DNA of 53,041 nucleotides from Aureispira sp. CCB-QB1 (GCA_945870185.1 CAMBRK010000024.1:1-53041), one strand, 5' to 3'; counted from the stretch's first letter, positions 8,201 to 17,614 are shown. A program made the numbers and translations. Notes: a model not told the origin generated them from the letters alone.

Positions 8201-8918
8201 GGTGCCGAAAACAGAACGTGGAGTAGTGGCAAAGGCACCATACATCTTTGCAAATAATAGATTGATCGAACCAGAAACCAAAGCAGGTTGGCAACTACTT
8301 TTTGATGGAAAATCCCTAAATGGTTGGCGCAACTTCAGGAAAAAATCAATAGGAAAAAGTTGGGTCATTCAGGATGAAGCCATACATCTCAACGCACAGC
8401 CAAACAAGGAAGGCCATTGGCAAGCACCTGATGGTGGAGATATCATTACAGATAAAGCCTATGAAAATTTTGAGTTTGTGTGTGAGTGGAAGATAGGAAA
8501 CTGTGGTAATAGTGGGATCATGTTTAATGTGGTAGAAAGTGATAAATACGATTACGTTTGGCAAACAGGACCAGAAATGCAGGTTTTGGACAATTCATGT
8601 CATCCAGACTCTAAGTTTGTTACTCATCGTGCAGGAGATTTGTATGATATGATTGAATGCAAATATCCTGCTGTAAAAACGGCTGGAGAATGGAATGAAG
8701 CCAGAATTGTCAGCAATAAAGGGAAAGTAGATTTTTGGCTCAATGGAATTCAGGTGGTTTCGTTTACTATGCATAATGAAGAATGGAAAAACAGAATTGC
8801 TAAAAGCAAGTTTAAAGATATGCCAGACTTTGGTTTGTCTAAAAAAGGTCATTTATCTTTGCAAGATCACGGAGATAAAGTATGGTATCGTAATATAAAG
8901 ATTAGAGAATTGAAATAG
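5235..8918 (+). CDS. Multidomain lipoprotein: cytochrome c + PA14 + sugar-dehydrogenase-like propeller + DUF1080
   Basis: 1227 residues from the ATG at 5235; a TTG nine bases upstream is the alternative. Lipoprotein signal ends LGFVFLQC. Residues about 30-260 are an unassigned beta-rich region. A c-type cytochrome follows with CKTCH at about 273-277 and a distal Met probably in EQMMTPHP. A PA14 carbohydrate-binding domain (about 405-505) contains FHIWSDDGSKLYIND. A six-bladed glucose/sorbosone-dehydrogenase-like propeller spans about 525-875 (VGGLDFMSDGRMVVSTWDAAG, GLRTPNGIGIG). A DUF1080 3-keto-glycoside hydrolase-like domain lies at about 1018-1227 (LFDGKSLNGW, EFVCEWKIGNCGNSGIMF, HLSLQDHG). 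I infer envelope-bound sugar oxidation and cleavage of 3-keto sugars with electrons passed to heme. Confidence 0.85.
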   Translation: MRFYKVLIAITLGFVFLQCSQKDTSAALQRPIEHWVFRSVLDWNPRMITLALSDQLWASYHAETGALYKAWKGSVYFDGAVYTTAHGPQPITIGNSYIENKFRNPWFVLKGKDTVAIKYDYKGHRFVSGKAQLMFQLSSNQFSKPILIYEEVEASKSASGQPIFERNITTKDVPDGFNVGLKFNINSIVVESNIETDGKMAISSKQEIKLDEVNTLAIEGSLMLNGNASTKFNTTLLNTPTIENKNVAGGETEDEETEGGLPEGLKLIAKSDCKTCHNKNLQTIGPAYVAIAQKYNNTPENIKLLSSKVKNGGSGVWGEQMMTPHPDLADEDIEKMVGYIMSLDKDEEKEAPAASTSLLTMQPENNIKEEQILPGSVVKTYDIPKTTTMMPSIPATKTPKQAGILPNFDNLSGGDFKELEDNFALIATGHLKIEKEGTYTFHIWSDDGSKLYINDKQVIDNDGQHGAEFGEVSIEMKKGYYPFKLEYFQGGGGKFLSFNWKKPGDEDFEVIPALNIYHKNENLEILRTHKLPMASVSKIPGDQYPLNAVHPSFDLFQARPDAFKPKVGGLDFMSDGRMVVSTWDAAGSIYVVENVQSGDSTKMTYKRIGFGLAEPLGLKIVNDTIYVMQKHEITRLIDTDGDQIIDEYQTLCDDWGVSSNFHEFGFGLAYKDGHFYATLATAINPGGASTQPQVQDRGKVVKVNKNTGEMSFIASGLRTPNGIGIGYGGDLFVADNQGDWLPSSKIAHVREGAWFGSRSVDPEGTKNKKEDLPLVWLPQDEIGNSPSTPLSLDLGIYKGQMIHGDVTNGGVKRVFVEKVNGQLQGCVFRFIQGLEAGVNRIAWGPNNDLYIGGIGNPGNWGHAGKLHYGLQRLVFNNKPTFEMLAVRAKSNGMEIEFTEPLNPADGWNTEDFEVKQWYYKPTIEYGGPKLNEKRLKVKSATVSSDRNRVFLEFDGQKDNHMIYIRLKKHYISEAGRSLWSTEAWYTMNQVPKTERGVVAKAPYIFANNRLIEPETKAGWQLLFDGKSLNGWRNFRKKSIGKSWVIQDEAIHLNAQPNKEGHWQAPDGGDIITDKAYENFEFVCEWKIGNCGNSGIMFNVVESDKYDYVWQTGPEMQVLDNSCHPDSKFVTHRAGDLYDMIECKYPAVKTAGEWNEARIVSNKGKVDFWLNGIQVVSFTMHNEEWKNRIAKSKFKDMPDFGLSKKGHLSLQDHGDKVWYRNIKIRELK

Positions 8919-8923
8919 TATTA

Positions 8924-9352
8924 ATGTACGAGTTTAAGAAATATTTTCAAGCCATAAGTTATCTCTAGTATCCATTTATGGTTTTGGCGTTGTTTTATGG
9001 TTATAAACCATTATTTAATGGGTTGGAAAATATATTGGCAGACTTTAATCATGCTATGATATGGATGGGTCTTGGGATAAGTTTTTCTACACTTCAGGAT
9101 ACCACAAAAATCCAGAATAAACGCTCGCTAAAGGTATGGCAAAACCCAAAGTATGCTAAAGTTTTTATTTACACATTTGCATTGTTTACGTTATTTTTAC
9201 TAGTTTTTGGTATTTTAGGCATCTTTCTCTCAATTTCAGAAGTGTTGAAAGAAATCGCTTTTGGATTGATGGTGTTGGCTATCGGAATGTTAGGTATGTT
9301 AAAGGCCGCTAAAGAAATGGCCGAACATCACACCTTTAAAACTTCCGAATAA
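8924..9352 (+). pseudogene. Small membrane protein gene interrupted by an in-frame TAG
   Basis: ATG at 8924 opens MYEFKKYFQAISYL, then TAG at 8966-8968, then in the same frame YPFMVLALFYGYKPLFNG and on to a normal stop. The joined 141-residue product reads as one continuous protein with three to four membrane segments (about 10-35, 40-55, 80-105, 105-125) and a cytosolic loop FSTLQDTTKIQNKRS, a layout I recall from Bacteroidota hypothetical membrane proteins in which a Gln often stands at the stop position (CAG to TAG). Translation could restart at the ATG at 8978, giving a 124-residue product missing part of the first helix. A sequencing error or nonsense mutation would both explain it. Confidence 0.65.
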
Positions 9353-9458
9353 CGTTTTTTAAAAGGATAGACCATTCTCATCAATTATTATTTCCAATAA
9401 AGAATAAACTAAACTTCATTATTGTTGTTCCTGCTTTTCAAAATCAAGAACATTTAGC

Positions 9459-9938
9459 ATGAGCGATAGTAAAAAGGGAAATGTCAGCATTGGAGATCCT
9501 ATTCCTCCATTTAATGCTACTGACGAAAATGGTAATCCAGTAAATAACGAATCCTTAAGGGGGAAGAAGAATATTATATTTTTTTATGGTCAGGATGATT
9601 CACCGACTTGTACCAAGGAAGCGTGTAACGTTAGAGATAATTATAAGTTTTTTACAAACAAAGGCTTCAATATATATGGCGTGAGCAAAGATAATGAAAA
9701 GAAACATAAAAAATTTATAGACAAATATGATTTGCCTTATTCATTGATAGCGGATACTGAACTAAGCATGATGAACGCGTTTGGCTTTTATGGTCCTAAG
9801 ATTTTCATGGGTAAAGAAGTTACGGGTGTTTATAGATCTACAGTGATCACTGATGAAAATGGTATTATCTCCCACATCATTTATGACGTAGTATCAGCGA
9901 ATCATTCTGAACAGATCAAGGAAGCAATAGGGTTATAG
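9459..9938 (+). CDS. Bcp/PrxQ-type peroxiredoxin
   Basis: 159 residues, cytosolic. IGDPIPPFNATDENGNPV begins the AhpC/TSA thioredoxin-like fold. The peroxidatic Cys51 lies in PTCTKEAC, with a resolving Cys56 five residues on, the atypical two-Cys arrangement of the Bcp/PrxQ group. It reduces hydrogen peroxide and organic hydroperoxides using thioredoxin. The usual Gly before the peroxidatic Thr region is replaced (DDSPTCT), and the segment FGFYGPKIFMGKEVTGVYRSTVI is typical of the group. Isolated, with a convergent gene four bases downstream of its stop. Confidence 0.92.
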   Translation: MSDSKKGNVSIGDPIPPFNATDENGNPVNNESLRGKKNIIFFYGQDDSPTCTKEACNVRDNYKFFTNKGFNIYGVSKDNEKKHKKFIDKYDLPYSLIADTELSMMNAFGFYGPKIFMGKEVTGVYRSTVITDENGIISHIIYDVVSANHSEQIKEAIGL

Positions 9939-9942
9939 ACAA

Positions 9943-12012
9943 CTATGCTTTCGCGATCATAATTTTTAGAATTTCGCTAGCAGCTTCAGATATAATAGTA
10001 CCAGGTCCAAATACTGCGGCAACTCCAGCATCGAATAAATAGGGGTAATCCTGTGCAGGAATTACGCCTCCTACGATGACCATGATATCTTCTCTACCTA
10101 TTTCGGCTAGAGCAGCTATGGTTTCAGGGACTAAAGTTTTGTGTCCCGCTGCGAGTGAAGAAATACCCAAAATGTGTACATCATTTTCTGCAGCCTGGCG
10201 GGCAGCCTCAGCTGGAGTCTGGAATAGTGGTCCCATATCGACGTCAAACCCTAAATCTGCAAAACTTGTAGCAATTATTTTTGCACCACGATCGTGACCA
10301 TCCTGACCTAATTTTGCAATCATGATACGAGGTCTTCTACCATCCATTTCGGCAAATTGATCAGACAACGACTTGGCTTCTTTGAATTTTGCATCCATAT
10401 TTATTTCTTTGGCATAAACCCCTGTAATGGTTTTGTTGGTGGCCGTAAAACGACCAAATATCTTTTCCATAGCAAAGGATATTTCACCTAATGTCGCTCT
10501 TTCGCGGGCCGCAATTACGGCAAGTTCTAGTAGGTTGCCCTCATTAGTTTGAGCACAATGTGTGATATTATCAAGAGCTTTCTGCACATTCAGGTCATTT
10601 CTATTTTCTTTGATTTTTAAGATAGATTCTATCTGTTCTAAACGCACCTTGGAATTATCTACCTTCAAAATGTCAAGTTCAGGCTCATTTTCACGTTGAT
10701 TATAATTGACACCCACGACATATTCGGTTTTACTATCTATTCTAGCTTGTTTAGCCGCGGCAGCTTCTTCTATGCGCATTTTGGGGATACCAGCTTCGAT
10801 GGCAGATGTCATGCCTCCAAGAGATTCCACTTCCTGGATGTGTTTCCATGCTTTTTCTACCAATTCTTTGGTTAAAGTCTCCACATAAAAAGAACCACCC
10901 ATAGGATCGATGGCTGACGTCATGTGTGTATCCGATTGAAGATATTTTTGAGTATCTCGCGCTATTTTAGCCGAAGTGTCTGTTGGTAAGGCGATGGCTT
11001 CGTCCAGAGAATTAGTATGAAGTGATTGAGTCCCGCCAAAAACAGCAGCTAAAGCTTCGATACAAGTCCGAGCGATATTATTATATGGGTCTTGAGCCGT
11101 CAAACTATATCCCGAGGTCTGACAATGCGTACGTAAAGCCAGCGTCTTAGGGTTTTTGGCCATAAAATCTTTTACAACTTTTGCCCATAGTAGACGACCG
11201 GCACGCATCTTAGCGATTTCCATAAAGAAATTCATACCAATACCCCAAAAAAAGGAAAACCTAGATACAAAATGATCAATGTCCAAGCCTGCTTTTTGAC
11301 CAGCACGAATATATTCCATACCATCTGCAATAGTGTAAGCCAACTCTATATCTGCAGGTGCTCCAGCTTCGTGCATGTGGTATCCACTGATAGAAATACT
11401 GTTGAATTTTGGCATATTTGCCGCGGTAAAAGCAAAGATATCAGAGATGATTTTTATCGATGATGCTGGTGGATAGATGTAAGTATTCCTCACCATAAAC
11501 TCTTTCAAAATATCGTTTTGGATGGTACCGGTAAGTTTATCCATACTTACACCTTGCTCTTCGGCAGCTACGATATAAAGGGCTAAAACAGGAATGACAG
11601 CTCCATTCATTGTCATAGAAACCGACATCTCATCTAGAGGAATGCCGTCAAATAAAACTTTCATATCTTCTACAGAATCAATGGCTACTCCAGCCATACC
11701 TACATCACCCGTAACTCTTGGGTGATCGGAGTCATACCCTCTATGAGTAGCAAGGTCAAAGGCAACAGAAAGGCCTTTTTGACCTGCAGCTAGATTGCGT
11801 CTGTAAAATGCATTGCTATCTTTTGCTGTAGAAAATCCGGCATATTGCCTGATAGTCCAAGGAGAAGTCAGATACATAGTACTGTAAGGGCCTCTTAAAT
11901 AGGGAGGATGTCCTGCCTGAAAACCAATTTGAGGGCAATCTGCTAAATCATCCTGACTATATCTGTCTTTTAAGAGTATACCTTCTGGTGTAAGTATCTG
12001 TTTGTCTACCAT
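9943..12012 (-). CDS. scpA: Methylmalonyl-CoA mutase, large subunit
   Basis: 689 residues. The N-terminal TIM barrel binds the CoA substrate ([47 protein letters not shown]). The C-terminal cobalamin domain carries DGHDRG near residue 570 within [15 protein letters not shown], the lower-axial His motif DxHxxG, followed by [14 protein letters not shown]. It interconverts methylmalonyl-CoA and succinyl-CoA with adenosylcobalamin in propionate, branched-chain amino acid or odd-chain fatty acid metabolism. In Bacteroidota the enzyme is usually a heterodimer with MutA; no small-subunit gene lies beside it here, so the partner must be elsewhere if one is used. Also called mutB. Confidence 0.95.
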   Translation of the reverse strand: MVDKQILTPEGILLKDRYSQDDLADCPQIGFQAGHPPYLRGPYSTMYLTSPWTIRQYAGFSTAKDSNAFYRRNLAAGQKGLSVAFDLATHRGYDSDHPRVTGDVGMAGVAIDSVEDMKVLFDGIPLDEMSVSMTMNGAVIPVLALYIVAAEEQGVSMDKLTGTIQNDILKEFMVRNTYIYPPASSIKIISDIFAFTAANMPKFNSISISGYHMHEAGAPADIELAYTIADGMEYIRAGQKAGLDIDHFVSRFSFFWGIGMNFFMEIAKMRAGRLLWAKVVKDFMAKNPKTLALRTHCQTSGYSLTAQDPYNNIARTCIEALAAVFGGTQSLHTNSLDEAIALPTDTSAKIARDTQKYLQSDTHMTSAIDPMGGSFYVETLTKELVEKAWKHIQEVESLGGMTSAIEAGIPKMRIEEAAAAKQARIDSKTEYVVGVNYNQRENEPELDILKVDNSKVRLEQIESILKIKENRNDLNVQKALDNITHCAQTNEGNLLELAVIAARERATLGEISFAMEKIFGRFTATNKTITGVYAKEINMDAKFKEAKSLSDQFAEMDGRRPRIMIAKLGQDGHDRGAKIIATSFADLGFDVDMGPLFQTPAEAARQAAENDVHILGISSLAAGHKTLVPETIAALAEIGREDIMVIVGGVIPAQDYPYLFDAGVAAVFGPGTIISEAASEILKIMIAKA

Positions 12013-12102
12013 ATCAAATGTATTAAAATCGTAAAGTTACATCTCATAGGATTGCAAAACAAATATTGGTAGATGATTTTGGTCTTGTTTTATGTTTATT
12101 GA

Positions 12103-12396
12103 CTAATCCACCTTAACAAAAGGAACAGTTGTATTCTTACTTGTTATAAAATATAAGCCGTCGGGCAAATTACTAACATCAATTTGATTTTGATCTACTG
12201 ATGTCGTTCGACGGATTTGGCCATTTTGGTTTGTGATACTGAATAATTGAGAAGACAAATCGTTTTCGCTAACCAATTCCAGACTTGCTGAAACGATATT
12301 GCTTTTAATATCAAACAGTACTTTTGCATTTACCCTATCTACGGAACTTGATAATTCATATTTGAGATATGTTTCAAGCAATTCTAAGGACATCAC
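12103..12396 (-). CDS. Orphan T9SS-like C-terminal tail, possibly a gene remnant
   Basis: 97 residues with no signal peptide. The second half follows the T9SS type A sorting domain: SQLFSITNQNGQIRRTT (strand with N-x-N-G turn), then IDVSNLPDGLYFIT and a short final strand VPFVKVD. The first half (VLFDIKSNIVSASLELV) resembles the start of the same domain with the usual NP turn degraded. Such tails normally end much larger exported proteins. Here no passenger domain or signal precedes it, so it is either the 3' remnant of a lost gene or a chance-preserved small ORF. It sits between methylmalonyl-CoA mutase and the divergent ABC-F gene. Confidence 0.45.
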   Translation of the reverse strand: MMSLELLETYLKYELSSSVDRVNAKVLFDIKSNIVSASLELVSENDLSSQLFSITNQNGQIRRTTSVDQNQIDVSNLPDGLYFITSKNTTVPFVKVD

Positions 12397-12461
12397 GTAA
12401 AGTCAAAACAATAATATCACACCTTGCCCACCCGAAAAGCAATTTTCACCCTAATTTTTGC

Positions 12462-12469
12462 TAATTTTG
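12462..12469 (+). promoter_or_regulatory. -7 promoter box for the ABC-F gene
   Basis: TAATTTTG, a perfect TAnnTTTG box, ends 24 bases before the ATG at 12494. It makes an upstream start at 12458 unlikely, because that codon would lie before the transcript. No TTTG box is seen at the ideal -33 distance. Confidence 0.5.
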
Positions 12470-12493
12470 CACCTTATTTCATCAATTCATCTT

Positions 12494-14356
12494 ATGCAAT
12501 ACCTTTCTTTAGAAAATGTAAGTCGCTCTTATGGCGATAAAGTGCTTTTCAAAAACGTCAATCTATCTATCACTAAAGGCGACAAAATAGCGTTGGTTGC
12601 CAAAAACGGTAGTGGCAAAACGACGCTTCTCAAAGTCATAGGTGGTGAAGAAGGTTCGGATGGTGAAAATGCCAAAATCATCATCTCTAAAGAAATAAAA
12701 ACGTCCATACTCACGCAAGATCCTGCTTTTGATCCCAATGCTACCGTGCTCGAAACCATCTTTGATTCTGATAATGAAGCGATTATTGCCGTCAGAGATT
12801 ATGAAAAAGCACTTTTGATGAATGATGATGCTTTACTTCAAAAATGTGTCACTCGTCTTGAAGACCTAAAAGCTTGGGATCTCGAAGCCAAGATTCATGA
12901 GATTCTCCATAAATTACTACTCACAGATATGGACCAAAAAACGGGTCAAATGTCAGGTGGACAGAAAAAACGTCTGGCTTTGGCCAAGATACTTATAGAA
13001 GAGCCTGACTTCCTGATACTAGACGAACCTACCAACCACTTGGATATGGAAATGATCGAATGGTTAGAGACTTTCCTTCAGCAACCCAATCTGACACTTT
13101 TTATGGTGACACACGACCGATATTTTTTGGAGCGTGTGTGTAATGAAATCATCGAGCTAGAAAATGGAAATACTTACATGTATCGGGGCAATTACTCCCA
13201 GTATCTAGAAAAAAGAGAAGCCAGACTGCTCAATGATGCCGCCAATCTCGAAAAGACCAAAAAGCTCTTTTCCAAGGAGCTGGAATGGATGCGCCGTCAA
13301 CCTCAGGCACGAAGTACTAAGGCTAAATCCCGAATAGACGACTTTTACGAAATCAAAGAAAAAGCCCAAGTTAGGCTCAATAATGATGATATGAAAATCA
13401 GCATTCAAGCATCAAGACTTGGATCAAAAATATTGGAAGCGCACGCCATTGTCAAAAACTTTGGGGATAAAAAGATTCTTGACGGGTTCACATATAAGTT
13501 TAAAAAAGGGGAAAGAATCGGTATTGTAGGCCAAAACGGTACCGGTAAATCGACTTTTCTAAAACTTTTGACACAAGATATAAAACCTGATGGTGGCAAA
13601 ATCGTAGTAGGAGATACCATTGTTTTTGGATATTACACACAAGATGGACTTGTCGTTAATGAAGATAAAATGGTGATAGATGTCATCAGGGACATTGCCG
13701 AGTATATACCGTTAGATAAAGGGCAAAAAATATCGGCTGAATCGATGTTGGAGCGCTTTTTGTTTCCTCGGCTACAGCAAAGAGTGTATGTATCACAGTT
13801 GAGTGGTGGAGAAAAGCGAAGATTGTATCTACTGACTATCTTGATGAAAAATCCTAACTTTTTGATTCTTGATGAGCCCACTAATGATCTTGACATCATC
13901 ACACTCAATGTATTAGAAGAATATTTATTGGATTTTCCTGGATGTCTGATCATTGTGACACACGACAGGTATTTTATGGATAAGTTGGTGGATCACTTGT
14001 TTATCCTGGAAGGAAATGCTGTCTTAAGAGATTACAACGGCACCTATTCTGATTATCGAGAATTGAAAAAAGCGGAAGACAGAGATAGATCAAAAGCTGA
14101 TAAAACCACTGTTGAAGTAGTAGAAATCAAGGAAGAAGAAAAGAGTAAGGCCACCTTTGAGCAACGAAAAGATTTCGCCAGGATAGAAAAAGAAATCAAA
14201 AAACTCGAAGAGAAAAAGGCCGAAATCACTGCTAAATTTGATGATGCAAGTCTAAGTCCTGATAAAATCATGGAATTCTCTAAAGAGCTAGACAAGGTAC
14301 AGAGCCAATTGGAAGAAAAAGAAGAAAAGTGGATGGAATTGGCGGATTTGATGTGA
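12494..14356 (+). CDS. ABC-F family ATPase (Uup-like)
   Basis: 620 residues from the ATG at 12494 (MQYLSLENVSRSYG). Two ATP-binding cassettes in one chain and no membrane segments. Walker A motifs are KNGSGKTT (about residues 37-44) and GQNGTGKST (about 345); signatures are MSGGQKKR and LSGGEKRR; Walker B plus partners are LILDEPTNHLD and LILDEPTNDLD; the switch is VTHDRYF in both. A charged linker joins the cassettes. The C-terminus (about 540-620) is a lysine/glutamate-rich coiled coil, as in Uup. Proteins of this family act on ribosomes or structured nucleic acid rather than in transport. Confidence 0.93.
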   Translation: MQYLSLENVSRSYGDKVLFKNVNLSITKGDKIALVAKNGSGKTTLLKVIGGEEGSDGENAKIIISKEIKTSILTQDPAFDPNATVLETIFDSDNEAIIAVRDYEKALLMNDDALLQKCVTRLEDLKAWDLEAKIHEILHKLLLTDMDQKTGQMSGGQKKRLALAKILIEEPDFLILDEPTNHLDMEMIEWLETFLQQPNLTLFMVTHDRYFLERVCNEIIELENGNTYMYRGNYSQYLEKREARLLNDAANLEKTKKLFSKELEWMRRQPQARSTKAKSRIDDFYEIKEKAQVRLNNDDMKISIQASRLGSKILEAHAIVKNFGDKKILDGFTYKFKKGERIGIVGQNGTGKSTFLKLLTQDIKPDGGKIVVGDTIVFGYYTQDGLVVNEDKMVIDVIRDIAEYIPLDKGQKISAESMLERFLFPRLQQRVYVSQLSGGEKRRLYLLTILMKNPNFLILDEPTNDLDIITLNVLEEYLLDFPGCLIIVTHDRYFMDKLVDHLFILEGNAVLRDYNGTYSDYRELKKAEDRDRSKADKTTVEVVEIKEEEKSKATFEQRKDFARIEKEIKKLEEKKAEITAKFDDASLSPDKIMEFSKELDKVQSQLEEKEEKWMELADLM

Positions 14357-14427
14357 TCAGTAACGTTAAACAAAAGATAAAGAATAAAGGGAATTTTATT
14401 TTTAGATATTACTATTTATTAAATTCT

Positions 14428-14435
14428 TACCTTTG
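14428..14435 (+). promoter_or_regulatory. -7 promoter box for thrS
   Basis: TACCTTTG matches TAnnTTTG and lies 27 bases before the ATG at 14463. It overlaps the TTG at 14433, so that codon cannot be the start. ATGs at 14445, 14457 and 14463 all remain possible. Confidence 0.5.
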
Positions 14436-14462
14436 TGCCTTCAAATGGTTGAAAATATGCAA

Positions 14463-16388
14463 ATGATTAATATTACACTTCCGGATGGTAGTGTACGACA
14501 ATACGAAAAAGGGACAAGTGCTATGGGTGTAGCGCTTTCTATAAGTGAAGGTCTAGCTAGGAATGTACTAGCGGCTTCTGTAAATGGAGAAATATGGGAT
14601 GCAGGCAGACCTATTCAAGCAGATGCTCATGTTAAACTTTTTACTTGGAATGATAAGGAAGGAAAAGCTACATATTGGCATTCGTCTGCCCACCTTATGG
14701 CAGAGGCCCTTGAAGCTTTATATCCAGGTATCAAATTTGGGATTGGTCCAGCTATCGATAATGGGTATTATTACGATGTGGACACTGGAGATACTACATT
14801 GACACCAGCGGATCTGCCCAAGATAGAAGAAAAAATGCTCGAACTAGCGCGTACTAAAAGTACATTTGAGCGTAAAGATGTATCTAAGGTGGATGCGATA
14901 GCTCACTTTGCGGAAAAGAATGATGAATATAAGTTAGAGTTGCTCGAAGGTCTGGAGGATGGCAGCATTACATTTTATACACAAGGCAACTTTACAGACC
15001 TTTGCCGTGGACCACACATACCCGATACGTCTAATATCAAAGCTGTAAAACTGACTAACCTTGCAGGAGCTTACTGGCGTGGTGACGAAAAGCGCAAGCA
15101 AATGACACGTATCTACGGCATCACTTTCCCCAAAGCAAAAGAGCTTACAGAGTACCTAGAGATGATCGAAGAAGCTAAGAAGCGAGATCATCGCAAATTG
15201 GGTACAGAGTTGGAACTGTTTATGTTTTCTGAGAAAGTAGGACAAGGACTTCCTATGTGGTTGCCCAAAGGTACACAGCTTCGAGAGCGTCTTCAAAACT
15301 TCCTACGCAACGAACAGGAAAAACAAGGTTATCAGATGGTGGTTACTCCACATATTGGTAGCAAACAATTATATATTACATCAGGTCATTATGCCAAATA
15401 TGGTGCAGATAGCTTCCAACCGATTCACACACCCAAGGAGGGCGAAGAGTTTCTTTTAAAACCAATGAATTGCCCGCATCACTGTGAGATTTTTGGTGTG
15501 AGACCTAGATCATATAAAGAATTGCCATTGCGAATCGGGGAGTTTGGAACTGTATATCGTTATGAACAAAGTGGTGAGTTGCACGGATTATCACGAGTAA
15601 GAGGATTTACTCAAGATGATGCCCATATATTTTGTACAAAAGATCAGGTAAAAGGAGAGTTTCAAAAAGTACTGGAGCTGACTACTATGGTGATCAAGAA
15701 AATGGGATTTGACAATTTTACTGCACAGATTTCGCTTCGTGATCCTGAAAAACCAGAAAAATACATCGGTTCAGAAGAAAATTGGCAAGCGGCAGAGCAA
15801 GGAATTATTGATGCAGTCAGCGAGTTTGACATTGAGACCGTTACAGCATATGGTGAGGCAGCCTTTTATGGTCCTAAACTTGACTTTATGATCAAAGATG
15901 CCTTGGGTAGATCATGGCAGTTGGGAACCATTCAGGTAGATTATAATCTTCCAGAGAGATTTGAGCTTGAGTATATCGGTTCAGACAATCAAGCCCATCG
16001 TCCAGTCATGATACACCGAGCGCCGTTTGGCTCTATGGAACGATTTATAAGTATTTTGATAGAGCATACCGCAGGAAAATTTCCACTTTGGTTGACCCCA
16101 GATCAATATGCATTACTACCTATTTCAGACAGATTGATTCCATATTGTGAAGAAATCAAAAAAGCATTGGCAAAACACGATATTCGTGGATTTATTGATG
16201 AAAGAACGGAGTCTATTGGTAGAAAAATCAGAGATACGGAGTTAAAAAGAGTTCCACTTATGCTCGTCATAGGTGACAAAGAAATGGAAAACCAACAAGT
16301 ATCCGTTAGAATGCAAGGACACGGTGACGTAGGAAGTATGAGCTTAGACGAGTTTATTACTTATTTTGAAGGATTATTGGGCGAATAA
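14463..16388 (+). CDS. thrS: Threonyl-tRNA synthetase
   Basis: 641 residues when begun at [17 protein letters not shown], the usual start in this phylum; in-frame ATGs at 14445 and 14457 are alternatives. The order is N-terminal TGS domain (1-65), the editing/SAD domain with [11 protein letters not shown] and [12 protein letters not shown]-like residues ([13 protein letters not shown]), then the class II core. Motif 2 is near residue 365 ([22 protein letters not shown]), the zinc ligands are in MNCPHHC and the later His residues, and motif 3 is GSMERF. A C-terminal anticodon-binding domain follows. It charges tRNA-Thr. Its stop lies one base from the convergent thioesterase stop. Confidence 0.97.
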   Translation: MINITLPDGSVRQYEKGTSAMGVALSISEGLARNVLAASVNGEIWDAGRPIQADAHVKLFTWNDKEGKATYWHSSAHLMAEALEALYPGIKFGIGPAIDNGYYYDVDTGDTTLTPADLPKIEEKMLELARTKSTFERKDVSKVDAIAHFAEKNDEYKLELLEGLEDGSITFYTQGNFTDLCRGPHIPDTSNIKAVKLTNLAGAYWRGDEKRKQMTRIYGITFPKAKELTEYLEMIEEAKKRDHRKLGTELELFMFSEKVGQGLPMWLPKGTQLRERLQNFLRNEQEKQGYQMVVTPHIGSKQLYITSGHYAKYGADSFQPIHTPKEGEEFLLKPMNCPHHCEIFGVRPRSYKELPLRIGEFGTVYRYEQSGELHGLSRVRGFTQDDAHIFCTKDQVKGEFQKVLELTTMVIKKMGFDNFTAQISLRDPEKPEKYIGSEENWQAAEQGIIDAVSEFDIETVTAYGEAAFYGPKLDFMIKDALGRSWQLGTIQVDYNLPERFELEYIGSDNQAHRPVMIHRAPFGSMERFISILIEHTAGKFPLWLTPDQYALLPISDRLIPYCEEIKKALAKHDIRGFIDERTESIGRKIRDTELKRVPLMLVIGDKEMENQQVSVRMQGHGDVGSMSLDEFITYFEGLLGE

Positions 16389-16389
16389 T

Positions 16390-17247
16390 TTAAAGTTTTC
16401 TGATTAAGCCTTCTTGTGCTGTACTGGCTACCAGAACGCCATCTATAGTAAATATTTTGCCGGTACAATATGCTCTGCCTCCATTAGCATTAGAGCTTTC
16501 GACTACATAAAGTAGCCATTCGTCTGTACGCGCAGGACGGTGAAACCACATCGCATGGTCAAGACTGGCTATTTGCATCGGCGTAGTGAAGAACGACATT
16601 CCATGTGGGAAAAGTGCCGTGATCAAAAGGTTAAAATCTGAAGCATACGCCAAGATACTTTGATGTATTAATGTGTCATCACTTAAAGAACCATTAGTTT
16701 TAAACCAGGTGTGATTAAAAGCGGGACGAATTCTGGGATTAAATGGATCATAATGCTCTACGGGGTGGAAAATAAAAGGACCGTTAGGCGCAAATATTCC
16801 TCGGGGTTCCAGTTTAAACTTTGCTGCATACTCTGCAAAAAGATCAGAAAACGAAGTCAACGCTTCTGGTCTAGCCACATTGGGCATTACGGCTTGGTGT
16901 TCTATTCCTGATTCAGGTTTTTGATAGGAGGCAGACATGATGAAGATATCTTTTCCATTTTGCGAAGCAACTACTCTTCTGGTGTTAAACGAACGCCCAT
17001 TTTTTACATTTTCTACCTTGTAATGTATGTCGATGTCGTTGTCTCCAGGATTGATGAAATAGCTATGGAGTGAATGTAAAACCTTGTCATCTTCTATAGT
17101 GGCATTTGCTGCGGATACAGCTTGTGCCAACACCTGACCACCATACACATTGGGACTACCAATAAAGAGATTTCCGCTTTTGAAATGCCCATCTTCCAGC
17201 TTGGTCAGATCCAGGATATTTAATAAATCAGGAAGTTGGCTGTTCAT
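16390..17247 (-). CDS. tesB: Acyl-CoA thioesterase II
   Basis: 285 residues forming the TesB double hotdog. The first hotdog contains NVYGGQVLAQAVSAANATI and SLHSYFINPGD; the second contains SLDHAMWFHRPARTDEWLLY with the catalytic Asp, the Ser/Thr region VVESSNANGGRAYCTG, and the Gln in TAQEGLIR. It hydrolyses medium- and long-chain acyl-CoA to free acid and CoA. The first 20 coding bases overlap the end of the upstream membrane-protein gene on the same strand, which points to translational coupling in a three-gene operon (18108 to 16390). Confidence 0.94.
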   Translation of the reverse strand: MNSQLPDLLNILDLTKLEDGHFKSGNLFIGSPNVYGGQVLAQAVSAANATIEDDKVLHSLHSYFINPGDNDIDIHYKVENVKNGRSFNTRRVVASQNGKDIFIMSASYQKPESGIEHQAVMPNVARPEALTSFSDLFAEYAAKFKLEPRGIFAPNGPFIFHPVEHYDPFNPRIRPAFNHTWFKTNGSLSDDTLIHQSILAYASDFNLLITALFPHGMSFFTTPMQIASLDHAMWFHRPARTDEWLLYVVESSNANGGRAYCTGKIFTIDGVLVASTAQEGLIRKL

Positions 17248-17614
17248 GATTAAACTTTTGAATGTTACGGAGATATATTACTAAAAAGATGATTGCCAAT
17301 GTCAAGTGTAAAATAGCAGCACCAGGATGCGGTGTGACTCGCTGTTGGAAGACTCCATACATATACAACCCAATTATCAGGTGTAGCGATATGACGACCA
17401 AACATATTTGTTTATACATCTGATTGTATTCAAAACTTTTGGAGAGCAGATAGGAAATCAGGCCAAAGCCAAAGATCATAATTCCATATAGCTTAGCGAT
17501 GACGATACCTTGTAGTTCGGGTTGAGTATGAAACAACAACCATTGAGGGTTAAATATAAGTAAAAACCCTGCAATAGACTCAAGCAAACCGTGAAAGAGT
17601 AGTATGTTTCTCAT
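17228..17614 (-). CDS. Four-helix membrane protein of unknown function
   Basis: 128 residues with four predicted membrane segments (about 5-22, 38-58, 68-88, 98-115). It begins MRNILLFHGLLESIAGFLLIF; GxLE near the first helix and HxxLxxIF in the last are the only notable patterns. It resembles small DoxX- or DUF4345-like four-helix proteins in layout, but I cannot assign a family. It overlaps the upstream MORN gene by four bases (ATGA) and the downstream tesB by 20, so it is the middle gene of an operon. Confidence 0.75.
   Translation of the reverse strand: MRNILLFHGLLESIAGFLLIFNPQWLLFHTQPELQGIVIAKLYGIMIFGFGLISYLLSKSFEYNQMYKQICLVVISLHLIIGLYMYGVFQQRVTPHPGAAILHLTLAIIFLVIYLRNIQKFNHEQPTS

Noticed and set aside
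12015-12022. Minus-strand TACATTTG box just upstream of the methylmalonyl-CoA mutase ATG
   Set aside because: It ends only three bases before the ATG, so the transcript would start inside the coding region. Probably a chance match.
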